39,751 nucleotides of DNA from Planctomycetota bacterium (GTDB lineage: Bacteria; Planctomycetota; Phycisphaerae; WQYP01): positions 1 to 39,751 of the forward strand of contig JAJZDN010000036.1 in the NCBI GenBank assembly GCA_021805985.1, given 5' to 3'. Below, in pieces: positions 24,913-32,796 of the stretch (the first letter of the stretch is position 1; every line of letters starts with the position of its first letter). The notes beneath the pieces were generated by a model. That model made no database searches, was not told the origin of the DNA, and was given only the letters and a program-made list of their open reading frames with translations. The position numbers and the translations under genes are program-made.

Positions 24913-25568
24913 TGCGGCGCCTCAATCAGTGGATCGGCCGGGTTGGCGGCCATGCGCTGCAGGGCTGCGGGATCAAGATTGTTCAAATAATTGACCACCG
25001 TGCGGGTTAAAATATCGGTTTCAATATTCACTCGGCTGCCGATGTTCAAACTTCCCAGTGTGGTATTCTCTCGGGTCAACTCAATAACCGCCACGCTGAA
25101 TGTGTTGGAATCCACCGTAGCAATGGTCATGCTTACGCCGTCAATGGCGATGCTTCCCTTGGGTACAATCATATTACGGCACGCGTCCGGAAGGGTGAAA
25201 AAAATCCGCCAGTCACTGGGGACGGCATGGACTTTGACCACCTCCGCCACGGCATCCACGTGCCCTTGCACAAAATGGCCGCCCAGCAAATCACCCGCCC
25301 GAAGTGAGCGTTCGAGATTCACTGCATCACCAGGATGTTTATCGCCCAGATTTGTTACGGACATGGTTTCCCGCACGGCGTCAAATTCCAATCGCTGGCC
25401 CGGTTCAATGCGCACCAGACTCAGGCAAACGCCGGAGACGGCGATGCTTTCACCCATTTCAAAAGAAGCCGGCCCCAAATTGCTGGCATCCAAGACAATA
25501 CGCCTGCCGCGCGGCGTATCCATGACCGCCTGAATGGTTCCCATCGCTTGTATCAAGCCCGTAAACAT
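24909..25568 (-). CDS. ribE: riboflavin synthase, alpha chain
   Basis: Catalyses the dismutation of two 6,7-dimethyl-8-ribityllumazine molecules to riboflavin. The 219 residues form two lumazine-binding barrels. The first begins MFTGLIQAMG and contains SIAVSGVCLSLV; the second begins GGHFVQGHVDA at about residue 95 and contains SIAIDGVSMTI. A helical C-terminus (about 190-219) is where the trimer contact usually lies. Length is normal for the family. The gene heads a small ribE-pdxA-(hflX) unit on the minus strand; no RFN riboswitch is visible in the 40 bases up to the fic stop. Confidence 0.96.
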   Translation of the reverse strand: MFTGLIQAMGTIQAVMDTPRGRRIVLDASNLGPASFEMGESIAVSGVCLSLVRIEPGQRLEFDAVRETMSVTNLGDKHPGDAVNLERSLRAGDLLGGHFVQGHVDAVAEVVKVHAVPSDWRIFFTLPDACRNMIVPKGSIAIDGVSMTIATVDSNTFSVAVIELTRENTTLGSLNIGSRVNIETDILTRTVVNYLNNLDPAALQRMAANPADPLIEAPQ

Positions 25569-25607
25569 ACCAGTATTTTACACCATTGCCGGTGTAAATT
25601 CTCGCCG

Positions 25608-27113
25608 TTAAGCCCCTAAACTCTTCCGCCAGTAATCCAATCCCTTCAGAATCGCAGAATTTACCCATTTTCTAAATGTCTCCGCGACTTTCGTCGGGTC
25701 TTGGTCGTAAGTAAAATAAAACGGTTCATCAACCAGCGCACGAATCTCGCTTATCTCTGATTTCCCCTCGTCGGTGGGCTGTTTCGTGTACGCCATGGCG
25801 GAACATACCAGCACGCCGTCGGAGTTGCCGCCGATGCCATGGAATGCGAAGAGCAATTCCGTCCGCAAAGGGGAAGATTGACCAGTGGAAGATATAACAA
25901 GCCGCGCCCATGCCTGGTACACCTGCTGGTTGGCGTAATAGCCCATAGCTTTTGCGCAGGTAACAATCTGAAATCTATGAAAATTTACACTCAAGGCGTC
26001 CTTAGGGTTACGCCGATTAGCTTGATCGGCAAAGGCTTGGACATGAAGAGAGCCAAGGGACCTGTTAATCTCCTCGGCGTTATCGGCAAGCTGTTGACTC
26101 ACCAGCGCATATAATGCGTCTCCGGTTTTCAATAATTCCATTTTTTGGGTTCGCATGATCTGGAACTGTTGCGTGAGCTTGTTTTTAACAGCGCCGAGTA
26201 TGGACTTCGCGGCATCTGCATCGCCAACTGTCTCCTCGCTTAGGCTCATTGCCTGTCGGACCGACCTAGTCTGAAGTGTGCAGAATAAATTGATCAGGGG
26301 CAATAAGTCCCCGCTGTCAGCGGATCGCAATGCATTGATATAATCCATTCTTTCATTGCGTGTCACCACCAGCGGAAACCACTTATGCTTAAGCAAAACT
26401 AAGGTCGCAAGGCATCGCGCCACGCGGCCATTTCCGTCGGTGAAGGGATGTATCAGTGTAAAACGATGATGCAGCCACGCTGCTTCAATTTCCGGCGGCA
26501 CTCCATTTTTTTCGTGCTCTGTGTGCATCTGCAAAAGGCGATCCATTTCAGACTCAACATGCTCTGGCGGGCAAAATTCAAATATAAAATCATCAGGGCC
26601 TTCAACGTTGTTTTTCAAACTTTTCCAGGTGCCCCGCGGCAGTTCCCTTTGTACGCGCTGCCCAAGGGTATCAATCGCCTCATAATGGCTCTGATTGGCG
26701 GTCAACACCGCGTGCAGTTCTCGAAGAAACGATTTACTAAGCGATCTGTTGCCGGAGATAAATTGATACAGTCCTTCAATGGCATTGTATTGGTCCTTAA
26801 TCACCGCGACTACTTCGCCGGCAGATAAGTCTGTATCGCCGCTGGATATGAAAGCGGCATCCAAGCCTTGTTCAATGAGTGTTTTAGTGGCACCGTCGCT
26901 GATGGAATAGAGCCGTTCGAGTACGCCGGTTTCAATGGCCCATTGCCGCCGTAATTTGATCAGGAAATCCTTGTACGCATCGCGTTCCTGCATTCCAACG
27001 GCTTGTATTTGCCACGCCCGGACCAGCGTTTCTGTCTGATCATGACGTAGGGATTGCCAGTCCGGGGGCAGGTCTTCTATCTCCTTCCAATAGTTCGACT
27101 TACGGTCCACCAT
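25608..27113 (-). CDS. Fic-family adenylyltransferase
   Basis: Fic enzymes transfer AMP (less often other groups) from nucleotides to hydroxyl side chains of proteins. The core motif is HPFTDGNGRVAR at residues 222-233, complete with catalytic His and the Gly-Asn-Gly-Arg phosphate loop. Before it, IETGVLERLYS (60-70) sits where class II Fic proteins carry the inhibitory helix; the Glu66 needed for autoinhibition is there but the following residue is Arg, not Gly or Asn. The start ATG 27113 has GGAG eight bases upstream; an in-frame ATG at 27134 is less favoured. The C-terminal 250 residues show no motif I know. Target unknown. Total 501 residues, larger than most stand-alone Fic proteins. Confidence 0.9.
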   Translation of the reverse strand: MVDRKSNYWKEIEDLPPDWQSLRHDQTETLVRAWQIQAVGMQERDAYKDFLIKLRRQWAIETGVLERLYSISDGATKTLIEQGLDAAFISSGDTDLSAGEVVAVIKDQYNAIEGLYQFISGNRSLSKSFLRELHAVLTANQSHYEAIDTLGQRVQRELPRGTWKSLKNNVEGPDDFIFEFCPPEHVESEMDRLLQMHTEHEKNGVPPEIEAAWLHHRFTLIHPFTDGNGRVARCLATLVLLKHKWFPLVVTRNERMDYINALRSADSGDLLPLINLFCTLQTRSVRQAMSLSEETVGDADAAKSILGAVKNKLTQQFQIMRTQKMELLKTGDALYALVSQQLADNAEEINRSLGSLHVQAFADQANRRNPKDALSVNFHRFQIVTCAKAMGYYANQQVYQAWARLVISSTGQSSPLRTELLFAFHGIGGNSDGVLVCSAMAYTKQPTDEGKSEISEIRALVDEPFYFTYDQDPTKVAETFRKWVNSAILKGLDYWRKSLGA

Positions 27114-27178
27114 GATTCTTTCTCCAAGAGCCATTACAGCGTACAGATTTTATCCGGTCGCCGCGAGATCGTCACAGT

Positions 27179-28165
27179 TTATAAATTGCCAGGCTTCCCG
27201 CCGGGGGGTTTGCTGAACTTGCGGTTGGCCAGGACGGCGGCCCATAAGGCCAATGCGATGGGGGCCATGTAGATGATTTGATCGGTCAAGGGCGATGGAT
27301 TGATTGCCGGAACTACACCAAAGACGGCCAGCAACCCGCGCAACATCAGAAGCGGGATCATCACCGCCATGGAAATCCGCCACGCGACTTTCAGGGGCAT
27401 TCCAATGTTGCGGTTAATTGACATGATCAGGAAGCCGGTCATAAATACCATCAGCACGGTCCAGAGGCAGAATCCTAAAAGGAATGCCAGTAGTGACGCC
27501 AGGCCTAAAATCACACTGGTGAATGGCATAAGAGCGGGAAGTGTTTTGGAATCCAAAATAATGGACGGCAATTTATCAGTGGGGAGGGATTTCGCCAGGG
27601 AGGGCTTAAGCAGGCCATTGATTGCCAAGACGTCCCGTTGCAGTTGCGCCATGGGCATAATCACCCACGCGCCGCCCCAGGTCGAACCGGTCAAGACCAT
27701 GCTGTCGCGATCAAAAAGCACGATTAATGGATGGGTCGTGAGTTTTGCTGCCCCGACCAGCGCGGGGTCCGCCATCACTGTTTCCAGCGGCGTTTGCACC
27801 TTCATCGGTATGAGTTTGGTTTTTCCCTTCGGCGAGATAATCGAGAGTTGCCCTTTATTGAGTTGCATCGGCAGAAAGCGCTGGTCATAAGATGCGGCAA
27901 ATGCCTGCAGCGGTTTGATGGATCCCGCCGCCATGGAATAGCCCATGCACAAGGTCGCAATGATCAAGGCCCAAGCCAACGGCCAGAATGTGGCCGAGGC
28001 CCGGTACATTGCCGCTTCCGCCCATTTTTCAGGCTCGACCAGCAAAAGAATAAAACGCTTGGGCAAGGCCGGCGGTTTAGGTTGGGAAAACCGCGTGGGT
28101 GGTTTGTAGCGTGCGTCTTGGGAAGGCGATTCATCAGAGGGCGGCTTGGGCGGGATATCGGTCAT
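27179..28165 (-). CDS. multi-pass membrane protein, DUF1189-like
   Basis: From the ATG at 28165 the product has 328 residues; a TTG at 28195 would add ten. A Pro-rich cytosolic tail of about 55 residues (DIPPKPPSDESPSQ) precedes a first helix near 58-80. An extracytoplasmic domain of about 120 residues follows, then four helices between roughly 205 and 315. This layout, with one helix, a loop domain and a helix bundle at the end, resembles DUF1189-type proteins, but I do not see a diagnostic motif. Ribosome binding site is weak. It is located between fic and efp; operon membership is uncertain given gaps of 65 and 128 bases. Confidence 0.7.
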   Translation of the reverse strand: MTDIPPKPPSDESPSQDARYKPPTRFSQPKPPALPKRFILLLVEPEKWAEAAMYRASATFWPLAWALIIATLCMGYSMAAGSIKPLQAFAASYDQRFLPMQLNKGQLSIISPKGKTKLIPMKVQTPLETVMADPALVGAAKLTTHPLIVLFDRDSMVLTGSTWGGAWVIMPMAQLQRDVLAINGLLKPSLAKSLPTDKLPSIILDSKTLPALMPFTSVILGLASLLAFLLGFCLWTVLMVFMTGFLIMSINRNIGMPLKVAWRISMAVMIPLLMLRGLLAVFGVVPAINPSPLTDQIIYMAPIALALWAAVLANRKFSKPPGGKPGNL

Positions 28166-28273
28166 TGCGGGTCTCAATTTCGCGCCGCCCTGCAAGCAGG
28201 AACGGGCATATCCGGGAAATCAACGCCGGTTCATCATCCACTAACGATCCGCGCATAGCGGAACATCACTTGG

Positions 28274-28297
28274 CTAACGCCGCCGGAGGGGCGTTAG
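28274..28297 (-). terminator. hairpin overlapping the efp stop codon
   Basis: CTAACGCC and GGCGTTAG form a perfect eight-pair stem around a short GC-rich loop; the stem includes the efp TAA. There is no T-run after it on the minus strand, so it may terminate weakly or only protect the mRNA end. Confidence 0.45.
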
Positions 28298-28860
28298 TCA
28301 TTTACCCGACCGAGATATTCACCGGTCCGGGTGTCCACGCGCACAACGGTTCCCTGGGCAATAAAGTCAGGCACGTTAAGAATCATGCCGGTTTCCAGCG
28401 TGGCATCTTTTCCAACGTTGCTTACGGTAGCACCTTTAATGCTGGGCGGGCAATCGGTAATTTCCAGTTCTACCGTGTTGGGCAATTCCACGGAAAATGG
28501 TTTGCCTTGATACATGGTAATTTGAACTTGGGTATTGGGCTTGAGGTATTTCACCGCTTCACCCACCACATCGCCGGAAAGTTCCAGTTGCTCAAAATCC
28601 TTGAGGTCCATGAAATAATGCGTTGTTGTGTCGGAATACAGATATTCCATAGGCTTCTGATCCAAAAAAGCCTGTTCCAGCGTATCGTCCACGCGAAACC
28701 GCTGTTCGATAATACTGCCGGTTTGGGTGTCTTTAAGCTTTACCTGCATGAAGGAACGCCAATTTCCTTTTGAGACCTTGGCGAAATCATGCACAACATA
28801 TAATTTGTTGTTGTATTCAACGGCCACACCGCGACGTAGATCAATGGCTTTAATCGACAT
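28294..28860 (-). CDS. efp: translation elongation factor P
   Basis: EF-P relieves ribosome stalling at consecutive prolines. The 188 residues cover the three beta-barrel domains: a KOW-like domain (about 1-62), the middle domain with FRVDDTLEQAFLDQKPMEYLY, and the C-terminal OB domain with TRTGEYLGRVND at the end, the typical family terminus. The loop residue that is modified in many bacteria is a lysine here, Lys31 in KVSKGNW. No epmA or epmB gene is in the window. GAGG lies six bases before the ATG. The gene follows tRNA-Glu on the same strand, with a strong hairpin between. Confidence 0.96.
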   Translation of the reverse strand: MSIKAIDLRRGVAVEYNNKLYVVHDFAKVSKGNWRSFMQVKLKDTQTGSIIEQRFRVDDTLEQAFLDQKPMEYLYSDTTTHYFMDLKDFEQLELSGDVVGEAVKYLKPNTQVQITMYQGKPFSVELPNTVELEITDCPPSIKGATVSNVGKDATLETGMILNVPDFIAQGTVVRVDTRTGEYLGRVND

Positions 28861-28883
28861 TTAATTCCTCTAATTTCTCTAAG

Positions 28884-28915
28884 GCCGCCGCGGCCTGCCT
28901 ATAGGCTGCGGCGGC
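28884..28915 (-). promoter_or_regulatory. strong GC hairpin between tRNA-Glu and efp
   Basis: GCCGCCGC and GCGGCGGC form a perfect eight-pair outer stem, and GCC/GGC can extend it inside across a mismatch. It starts 11 bases after the tRNA and ends 24 bases before the efp ATG. No T-run follows in the minus direction, so it could be a tRNA 3' processing boundary or an attenuator of read-through into efp. Confidence 0.5.
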
Positions 28916-28925
28916 TGAACCAAAC

Positions 28926-28998
28926 TGCCCTCATGGGGATTCGAACCCCAGTTACAGGCGTGAAAAGCCCGTGTCCTAGGCCTCTAGACGATGAGGGC
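28926..28998 (-). tRNA. tRNA-Glu (UUC)
   Basis: A complete cloverleaf of 73 bases. The acceptor stem is GCCCUCA with UGAGGGC, the D arm carries GUCUAGAGGCCUAGGAC, and the anticodon loop is CUUUUCA with anticodon UUC, reading Glu codons GAA and GAG. The T arm is intact (GGGGUUCGAAUCCCC). The discriminator base is A, and CCA is not encoded, so it is added after transcription. It has its own well-formed promoter upstream (29012-29039). Confidence 0.97.
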
Positions 28999-29011
28999 CA
29001 GAGAGCACCGC

Positions 29012-29039
29012 ATTATATCGAAAGCTTTAATTTTGACAA
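29012..29039 (-). promoter_or_regulatory. sigma-70-type promoter of tRNA-Glu
   Basis: On the minus strand TTGTCA (29034-29039) and TATAAT (29012-29017) are separated by 16 bases. The -10 box ends 13 bases before the first base of the tRNA. The -35 box differs from TTGACA at one position. This is the clearest promoter in the window. Confidence 0.85.
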
Positions 29040-29147
29040 ATCACTTATCGCTTGAGCTGCTTCACAAGTTCCTGTCAATACCAAAAGCCGGTTATGATGG
29101 GTGCTGGTAAGCTGTTACGCGTGGTAGTGTTTGCTTGGAACAGGGCG

Positions 29148-29552
29148 ATGCGGGTCACTCAATATACAGTTCTGGTCGCGGCTGGGCTGCTGCTGACGGG
29201 TTGCGGACTTTTGTCATTGGGCCGGCCTGACTTAGCCAGTGATGATCCTGCTTTGAAGATTCCGGCGATGAAGCTCGCGGCCCACCAAGATGATAAAAAA
29301 GCAATTTCCACGCTTATAAAAGCCTTATCCAGCCAGGATTCGGCCATTCGCTTTTATGCTATTTATGCTCTGCATAAAATCACAGGCCATCGATTTGGGT
29401 TTATATATTATGCCTCTCACGTGCGGCGCAACGTGGCCACGGCACGGTGGAAAAGGTGGTTTGCCACCCATCGGAGCAGGGGCTTTCACTTGCCTGCACC
29501 CAAACTCAGGCATACCGCCGCAGTTCCCGCGATATCAGGGGGCGCGTCATGA
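29148..29552 (+). CDS. HEAT-repeat lipoprotein
   Basis: From the ATG at 29148 the product has 134 residues. The N-terminus is a lipoprotein signal: a hydrophobic stretch (YTVLVAAGLLL) and the lipobox LTGC with Cys19 as the lipid-attachment site. The rest contains one to two HEAT-like helical repeats (ALKIPAMKLAAHQDDKKAI and IRFYAIYALHKITGHRFGF), ending in the ARWKRWF pattern common in HEAT proteins of this phylum. The frame opens upstream at 29052, but only this start puts the signal at the N-terminus. Its stop overlaps the STAS gene by four bases (ATGA), so it is the first member of the Mla-type operon and may act as its outer-membrane or periplasmic partner; that role is inferred. Confidence 0.8.
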   Translation: MRVTQYTVLVAAGLLLTGCGLLSLGRPDLASDDPALKIPAMKLAAHQDDKKAISTLIKALSSQDSAIRFYAIYALHKITGHRFGFIYYASHVRRNVATARWKRWFATHRSRGFHLPAPKLRHTAAVPAISGGAS

Positions 29553-30022
29553 TATTTCGCAAAAAGCCGGTCCCGCGCGCGGCATTGGGAACTGTTGAGG
29601 ACCTTGGTGCGGGCCGCATTTTTTATCGCCTTAACGCCGGCATGACCTTTGAACTGGTTCCGCTATTGCGTACAGAATTGCTGGCCATCGTGGATAGATA
29701 TAAACCCCAAAAGCTGATATTTGAACTCGAGCAGTTGAATCGTTTCGGCGGCGCGGGTTTGGCGATTCTGGTTGAAATTCTTCGCAACCTTCCTCCCGAT
29801 GCGCAACTTTATCTGGCACACCTGCATAAAGAAGTGCGCGCCATCATTGAAATTGGCCATCTTGATGATATGGTCACCATGGTAGATGATCTGCCTGCCG
29901 ACCAAGCCGCTGAACTTCTAGCTGGATCGTCCTGCTCCGTTCCCCTGTGCTGTCCGCATTGTACCCCGCTGCAGAAATCGTCCGGTCAAACATTGGGAGG
30001 TGCTGATGCGCGCAGCGATTGA
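29549..30022 (+). CDS. STAS-domain protein, MlaB-like
   Basis: A 157-residue cytosolic protein with a STAS fold: LIFELEQLNRFGGAGLAILVEI (57-78) covers the strand-loop-helix where anti-sigma antagonists have a phosphorylatable Ser; here that place is Gly, so switch phosphorylation is not expected. MlaB proteins, STAS subunits of the Mla ABC transporter, likewise serve as structural regulators. The C-terminal 30 residues are Cys-rich (CSVPLCCPHC) and unusual for MlaB. The gene overlaps the preceding lipoprotein stop by four bases and the following mlaE start by 17, in line with stoichiometric coupling. Confidence 0.8.
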   Translation: MIFRKKPVPRAALGTVEDLGAGRIFYRLNAGMTFELVPLLRTELLAIVDRYKPQKLIFELEQLNRFGGAGLAILVEILRNLPPDAQLYLAHLHKEVRAIIEIGHLDDMVTMVDDLPADQAAELLAGSSCSVPLCCPHCTPLQKSSGQTLGGADARSD

Positions 30023-30776
30023 ATTCTTCGGCGATTTTTTCTATCTGCTGCTGGACACGCTTCGGGCTATTGCTCCCGCGCTATCCAGCGGGCGCGGCAG
30101 GCATCTGGCCTGGCGGAATTTATGGATACAAATGAATCGCATTGGTGTGGAAAGCATTCCCATTGTCTCGCTGGTCATGTTCTGCATTGGGGCCATTCTG
30201 GCTATGCAGATTGCACCGGAATTTGCTAAATTCGGTATTGTCCCGGTTACCGCGGATGTGGTAGCCCTGGCAACTTTCCGGGAAATGGGACCGCTGGTTT
30301 CGGCCGTGGTCATGACTGGGTTTGGCGGGGCGGCAATCGCGGCGGAAATCGGCACGATGGTCGTGGGAGAGGAAATTGAAGCCATGGAGGCCATGGCCAT
30401 TGATCCTGTCCGGTTCCTGGTGGTGCCGCGTGTGGTTGCGGGCCTGTTGATGATGGTTTGCCTGACGGTGGTGGGAGATTTAGCTGCCATGTTCGGTGGT
30501 CTGGTGGCGTCGGCTCTGTTGCTGCATCTCGGTTCCATGCAATACACCCATCACGCCCTGGGAATTCTCAAGGTCGGTGATTTCCTTACCGGGCTGGCCA
30601 AAGCCGGCGTGTTTGGCGTGCTGATCACCGCCATTGCCTGCTTCCTGGGATTAAAAGTCCGCGGCGGGGCCGAGGGGGTAGGCTTAAATACCAGTAAAAC
30701 CGTGGTCTTCACAATTGTCGCGTTGATCTTGGTGGATCTGATTTTCACTTCTGTGTTCTTTTATCTGGGCGTGTAA
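30006..30776 (+). CDS. mlaE: MlaE-type permease of a lipid ABC transporter
   Basis: A 256-residue permease. The signature GFGGAAIAAEIGTMVVGEEI followed by EAMEAMAIDP matches the MlaE family coupling region. About five to six hydrophobic segments are visible, the last at the C-terminus (VALILVDLIFTSVFFYLGV). ATG 30006 has GGAGG five bases upstream; GTG 30000 would add two residues. The stop (TAATG) shares a base with the mlaF start. Mla systems move phospholipids between inner and outer membranes, so the cell should have an outer membrane or similar layer, in line with Planctomycetota. Confidence 0.95.
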   Translation: MRAAIEFFGDFFYLLLDTLRAIAPALSSGRGRHLAWRNLWIQMNRIGVESIPIVSLVMFCIGAILAMQIAPEFAKFGIVPVTADVVALATFREMGPLVSAVVMTGFGGAAIAAEIGTMVVGEEIEAMEAMAIDPVRFLVVPRVVAGLLMMVCLTVVGDLAAMFGGLVASALLLHLGSMQYTHHALGILKVGDFLTGLAKAGVFGVLITAIACFLGLKVRGGAEGVGLNTSKTVVFTIVALILVDLIFTSVFFYLGV

Positions 30777-31609
30777 TGCCGGAACCATTGATTCAACTTC
30801 AGGGCATCAGCAAGCTCTTTGGCGACCGGATGATATACCACGATCTTCATCTGGATATTTTTCCCGGAGAAACGCTGGTGATTCTGGGCGCATCAGGCTC
30901 GGGAAAATCCACACTTTTGCGTGTACTGATGGGGCATGTCAAAATTGATTCCGGGCAGGTGCTGATTCGCGGGCGGCCACTTCATGATATGGACCGCCGC
31001 GAGCTTGATTCCTGGCGGAAATCCGTGGGGGTATTGTTTCAGACCGGGGCACTATTTAACTCCATGACGTTGCGGGAAAATCTCGCGTTGCCCGTGCGGG
31101 AACACACCGATCTGGATGATCAGACCATTGACCTTATGGCACAGATCTATCTCCAACTCGTCGGTCTGCGCGAGCATATTGATAAACTGCCTGCAGAACT
31201 TTCCGGTGGTATGAAAAAGCGAGGTGGTCTGGCAAGAGCGTTGATGATGCAGCCGCGGATTTTATTTTATGATGAGCCTACCGCGGGTCTGGATCCGATC
31301 AGCACAGCGCAAATTGGTGAATTGATCATGAACCTGAAAAATAAAATGGGCGCTACCAGCGTCCTGGTTACCCATGATATGCAATCCGCGTTCCACCTTG
31401 CCGATCGACTGGCTCTATTATTCGATGGAAAATTTGCGGCCATCGGCTCTGTGGAATATTTTCGCACGACCACAGATCCCCTCGTGCGGCAGTTTGTAGA
31501 TGGCCGCCTGGATGGGCCGTTTTTAAACCCGTCGGATCAATGCAGCTACAAGGCTGAACTTCTTGGACGTAAGACAGATGAGGTGCCACATGGCAAAAAG
31601 ACAACGTGA
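30776..31609 (+). CDS. mlaF: MlaF-type ABC ATPase
   Basis: A 277-residue ABC ATPase. Walker A is GASGSGKST (38-46), the Q loop is in LFQTGALF (about 87-94), the signature is LSGGMKKRGGLARAL, Walker B is ILFYDEPTAGLD, and the switch His lies in VLVTHDM. The C-terminal extension of about 50 residues after the ATPase core is typical of MlaF. The gene overlaps the mlaD start by 20 bases. It energises the MlaE permease. Confidence 0.95.
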   Translation: MPEPLIQLQGISKLFGDRMIYHDLHLDIFPGETLVILGASGSGKSTLLRVLMGHVKIDSGQVLIRGRPLHDMDRRELDSWRKSVGVLFQTGALFNSMTLRENLALPVREHTDLDDQTIDLMAQIYLQLVGLREHIDKLPAELSGGMKKRGGLARALMMQPRILFYDEPTAGLDPISTAQIGELIMNLKNKMGATSVLVTHDMQSAFHLADRLALLFDGKFAAIGSVEYFRTTTDPLVRQFVDGRLDGPFLNPSDQCSYKAELLGRKTDEVPHGKKTT

Positions 31610-32768
31610 CGCCTTTCGCGCTGGCGTGTTCATGCTTTTAAGCATCATGCTGATTCTGGTTTTGATCGTGGCGATCAAAGGCTTCGCACGGGTCTTCGAG
31701 CCTGTGCAGGTGCGTGCCGCCCGCTTTTCGCTGCGTGATGATTTGGGCGGCCTGCAGGTGGGAGATAATCTGCGGGTAGCGGGGTTTACCGTGGGGGAAA
31801 TCCAGTCGATCCATTTAATAACCAATGTAAAAAAGCCGTTTGTTCAGGTCACCTTCACCATGCCGAAAAAATATACCCTGCGCAAGGATGCCCGGTTGGT
31901 TATAGGGGGTACCATCACCGGCACAAGCTGGTTGAATTTTGAAAGCTTGGGATCCGGCAAGCCGTTGCCCCCGAACTACGTTTTAACCGGCCGCCCCAGC
32001 GGTATAAGCCATGCTTTGGCAACAGTGGCTTCATTGGCCCCGCAAATTAAAGCGATGGTGACGCAAGTTCGCACGACGACTGTGCCGCTTATTAATGCTG
32101 ATTTGACCAAACTCGGTGCCACTGCTGACTCCATCCGTATAGCTGCAACGGGTGCCGCCGGTGTGTTGCGGTCGGTGCATGGGGAAATTAAACCCGTTGT
32201 CGCCAAATATGATGCGGCTGCGGAAAAAACCGCTTATGCCATGGATCAGGCCGGAAAGCTGCTGCATTCCGGTCGAAAAGGGGCGGTTGTAAATATCAAC
32301 GCCGTTACAGCGGATATAAAAAAAGCCATCCCGGCATTGTTGGCTAAGGCTCAATCTGATTTGAATCAGGTGCACGCCACGTTCACCAACAGTACTGCGT
32401 TAACGGCACACGCCAAGTCTCTGTTAGCAAAAAATCAGGATCGCATTAACGGTATCATCCGGGCCTTGCATGGAGCTTCGGTGAATCTTAAAACTTTCGC
32501 CGTGGAAATCCGCCACAGCCCCTGGCGGTTGCTTTACAAGCCAAGTAAAAAAGACATCAACAATATAGAAATTTATGACGCCGTGCGCGAGTTTGATCAA
32601 GCCGCCCGGCACCTGCAACGCGCCGCCGACGTACTCAAAGCCTCTGCGGTTAATCCCCAAACCCCCGCCCAGCAGGCGCAATTGCATCAGCTCATGCGGA
32701 AACTCAAAACCACCTTCAGCCAATTTCAGCAGGTGGAAACAAAATTCTGGAAGGCGGTTAAACAATAG
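31590..32768 (+). CDS. mlaD: MlaD-type MCE-domain protein
   Basis: From the ATG at 31590 (GAGG six bases upstream) the protein has 392 residues. A single N-terminal helix (about 12-31) anchors it. An MCE domain covers about 38-118, with RFSLRDDLGGLQVGDNLRVAG and the VGEIQSI strand. A long helical C-terminal part (about 150-390) would form the extended needle-like coil seen in larger MCE proteins. The E. coli MlaD is only about 180 residues, so the tail is an extension resembling PqiB/Mce-type proteins. It is the last gene of the set; the convergent DUF4175-like gene ends 28 bases on, with no terminator visible between. Confidence 0.93.
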   Translation: MAKRQRDAFRAGVFMLLSIMLILVLIVAIKGFARVFEPVQVRAARFSLRDDLGGLQVGDNLRVAGFTVGEIQSIHLITNVKKPFVQVTFTMPKKYTLRKDARLVIGGTITGTSWLNFESLGSGKPLPPNYVLTGRPSGISHALATVASLAPQIKAMVTQVRTTTVPLINADLTKLGATADSIRIAATGAAGVLRSVHGEIKPVVAKYDAAAEKTAYAMDQAGKLLHSGRKGAVVNINAVTADIKKAIPALLAKAQSDLNQVHATFTNSTALTAHAKSLLAKNQDRINGIIRALHGASVNLKTFAVEIRHSPWRLLYKPSKKDINNIEIYDAVREFDQAARHLQRAADVLKASAVNPQTPAQQAQLHQLMRKLKTTFSQFQQVETKFWKAVKQ

Positions 32769-32796
32769 CCCTACATTGTCAGCCCAGTGATATCCG

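Noticed and set aside
25569-25607. Possible FMN riboswitch ahead of riboflavin synthase
   Set aside because: Only about 40 bases separate ribE from the fic stop, and no conserved riboswitch elements are seen there.
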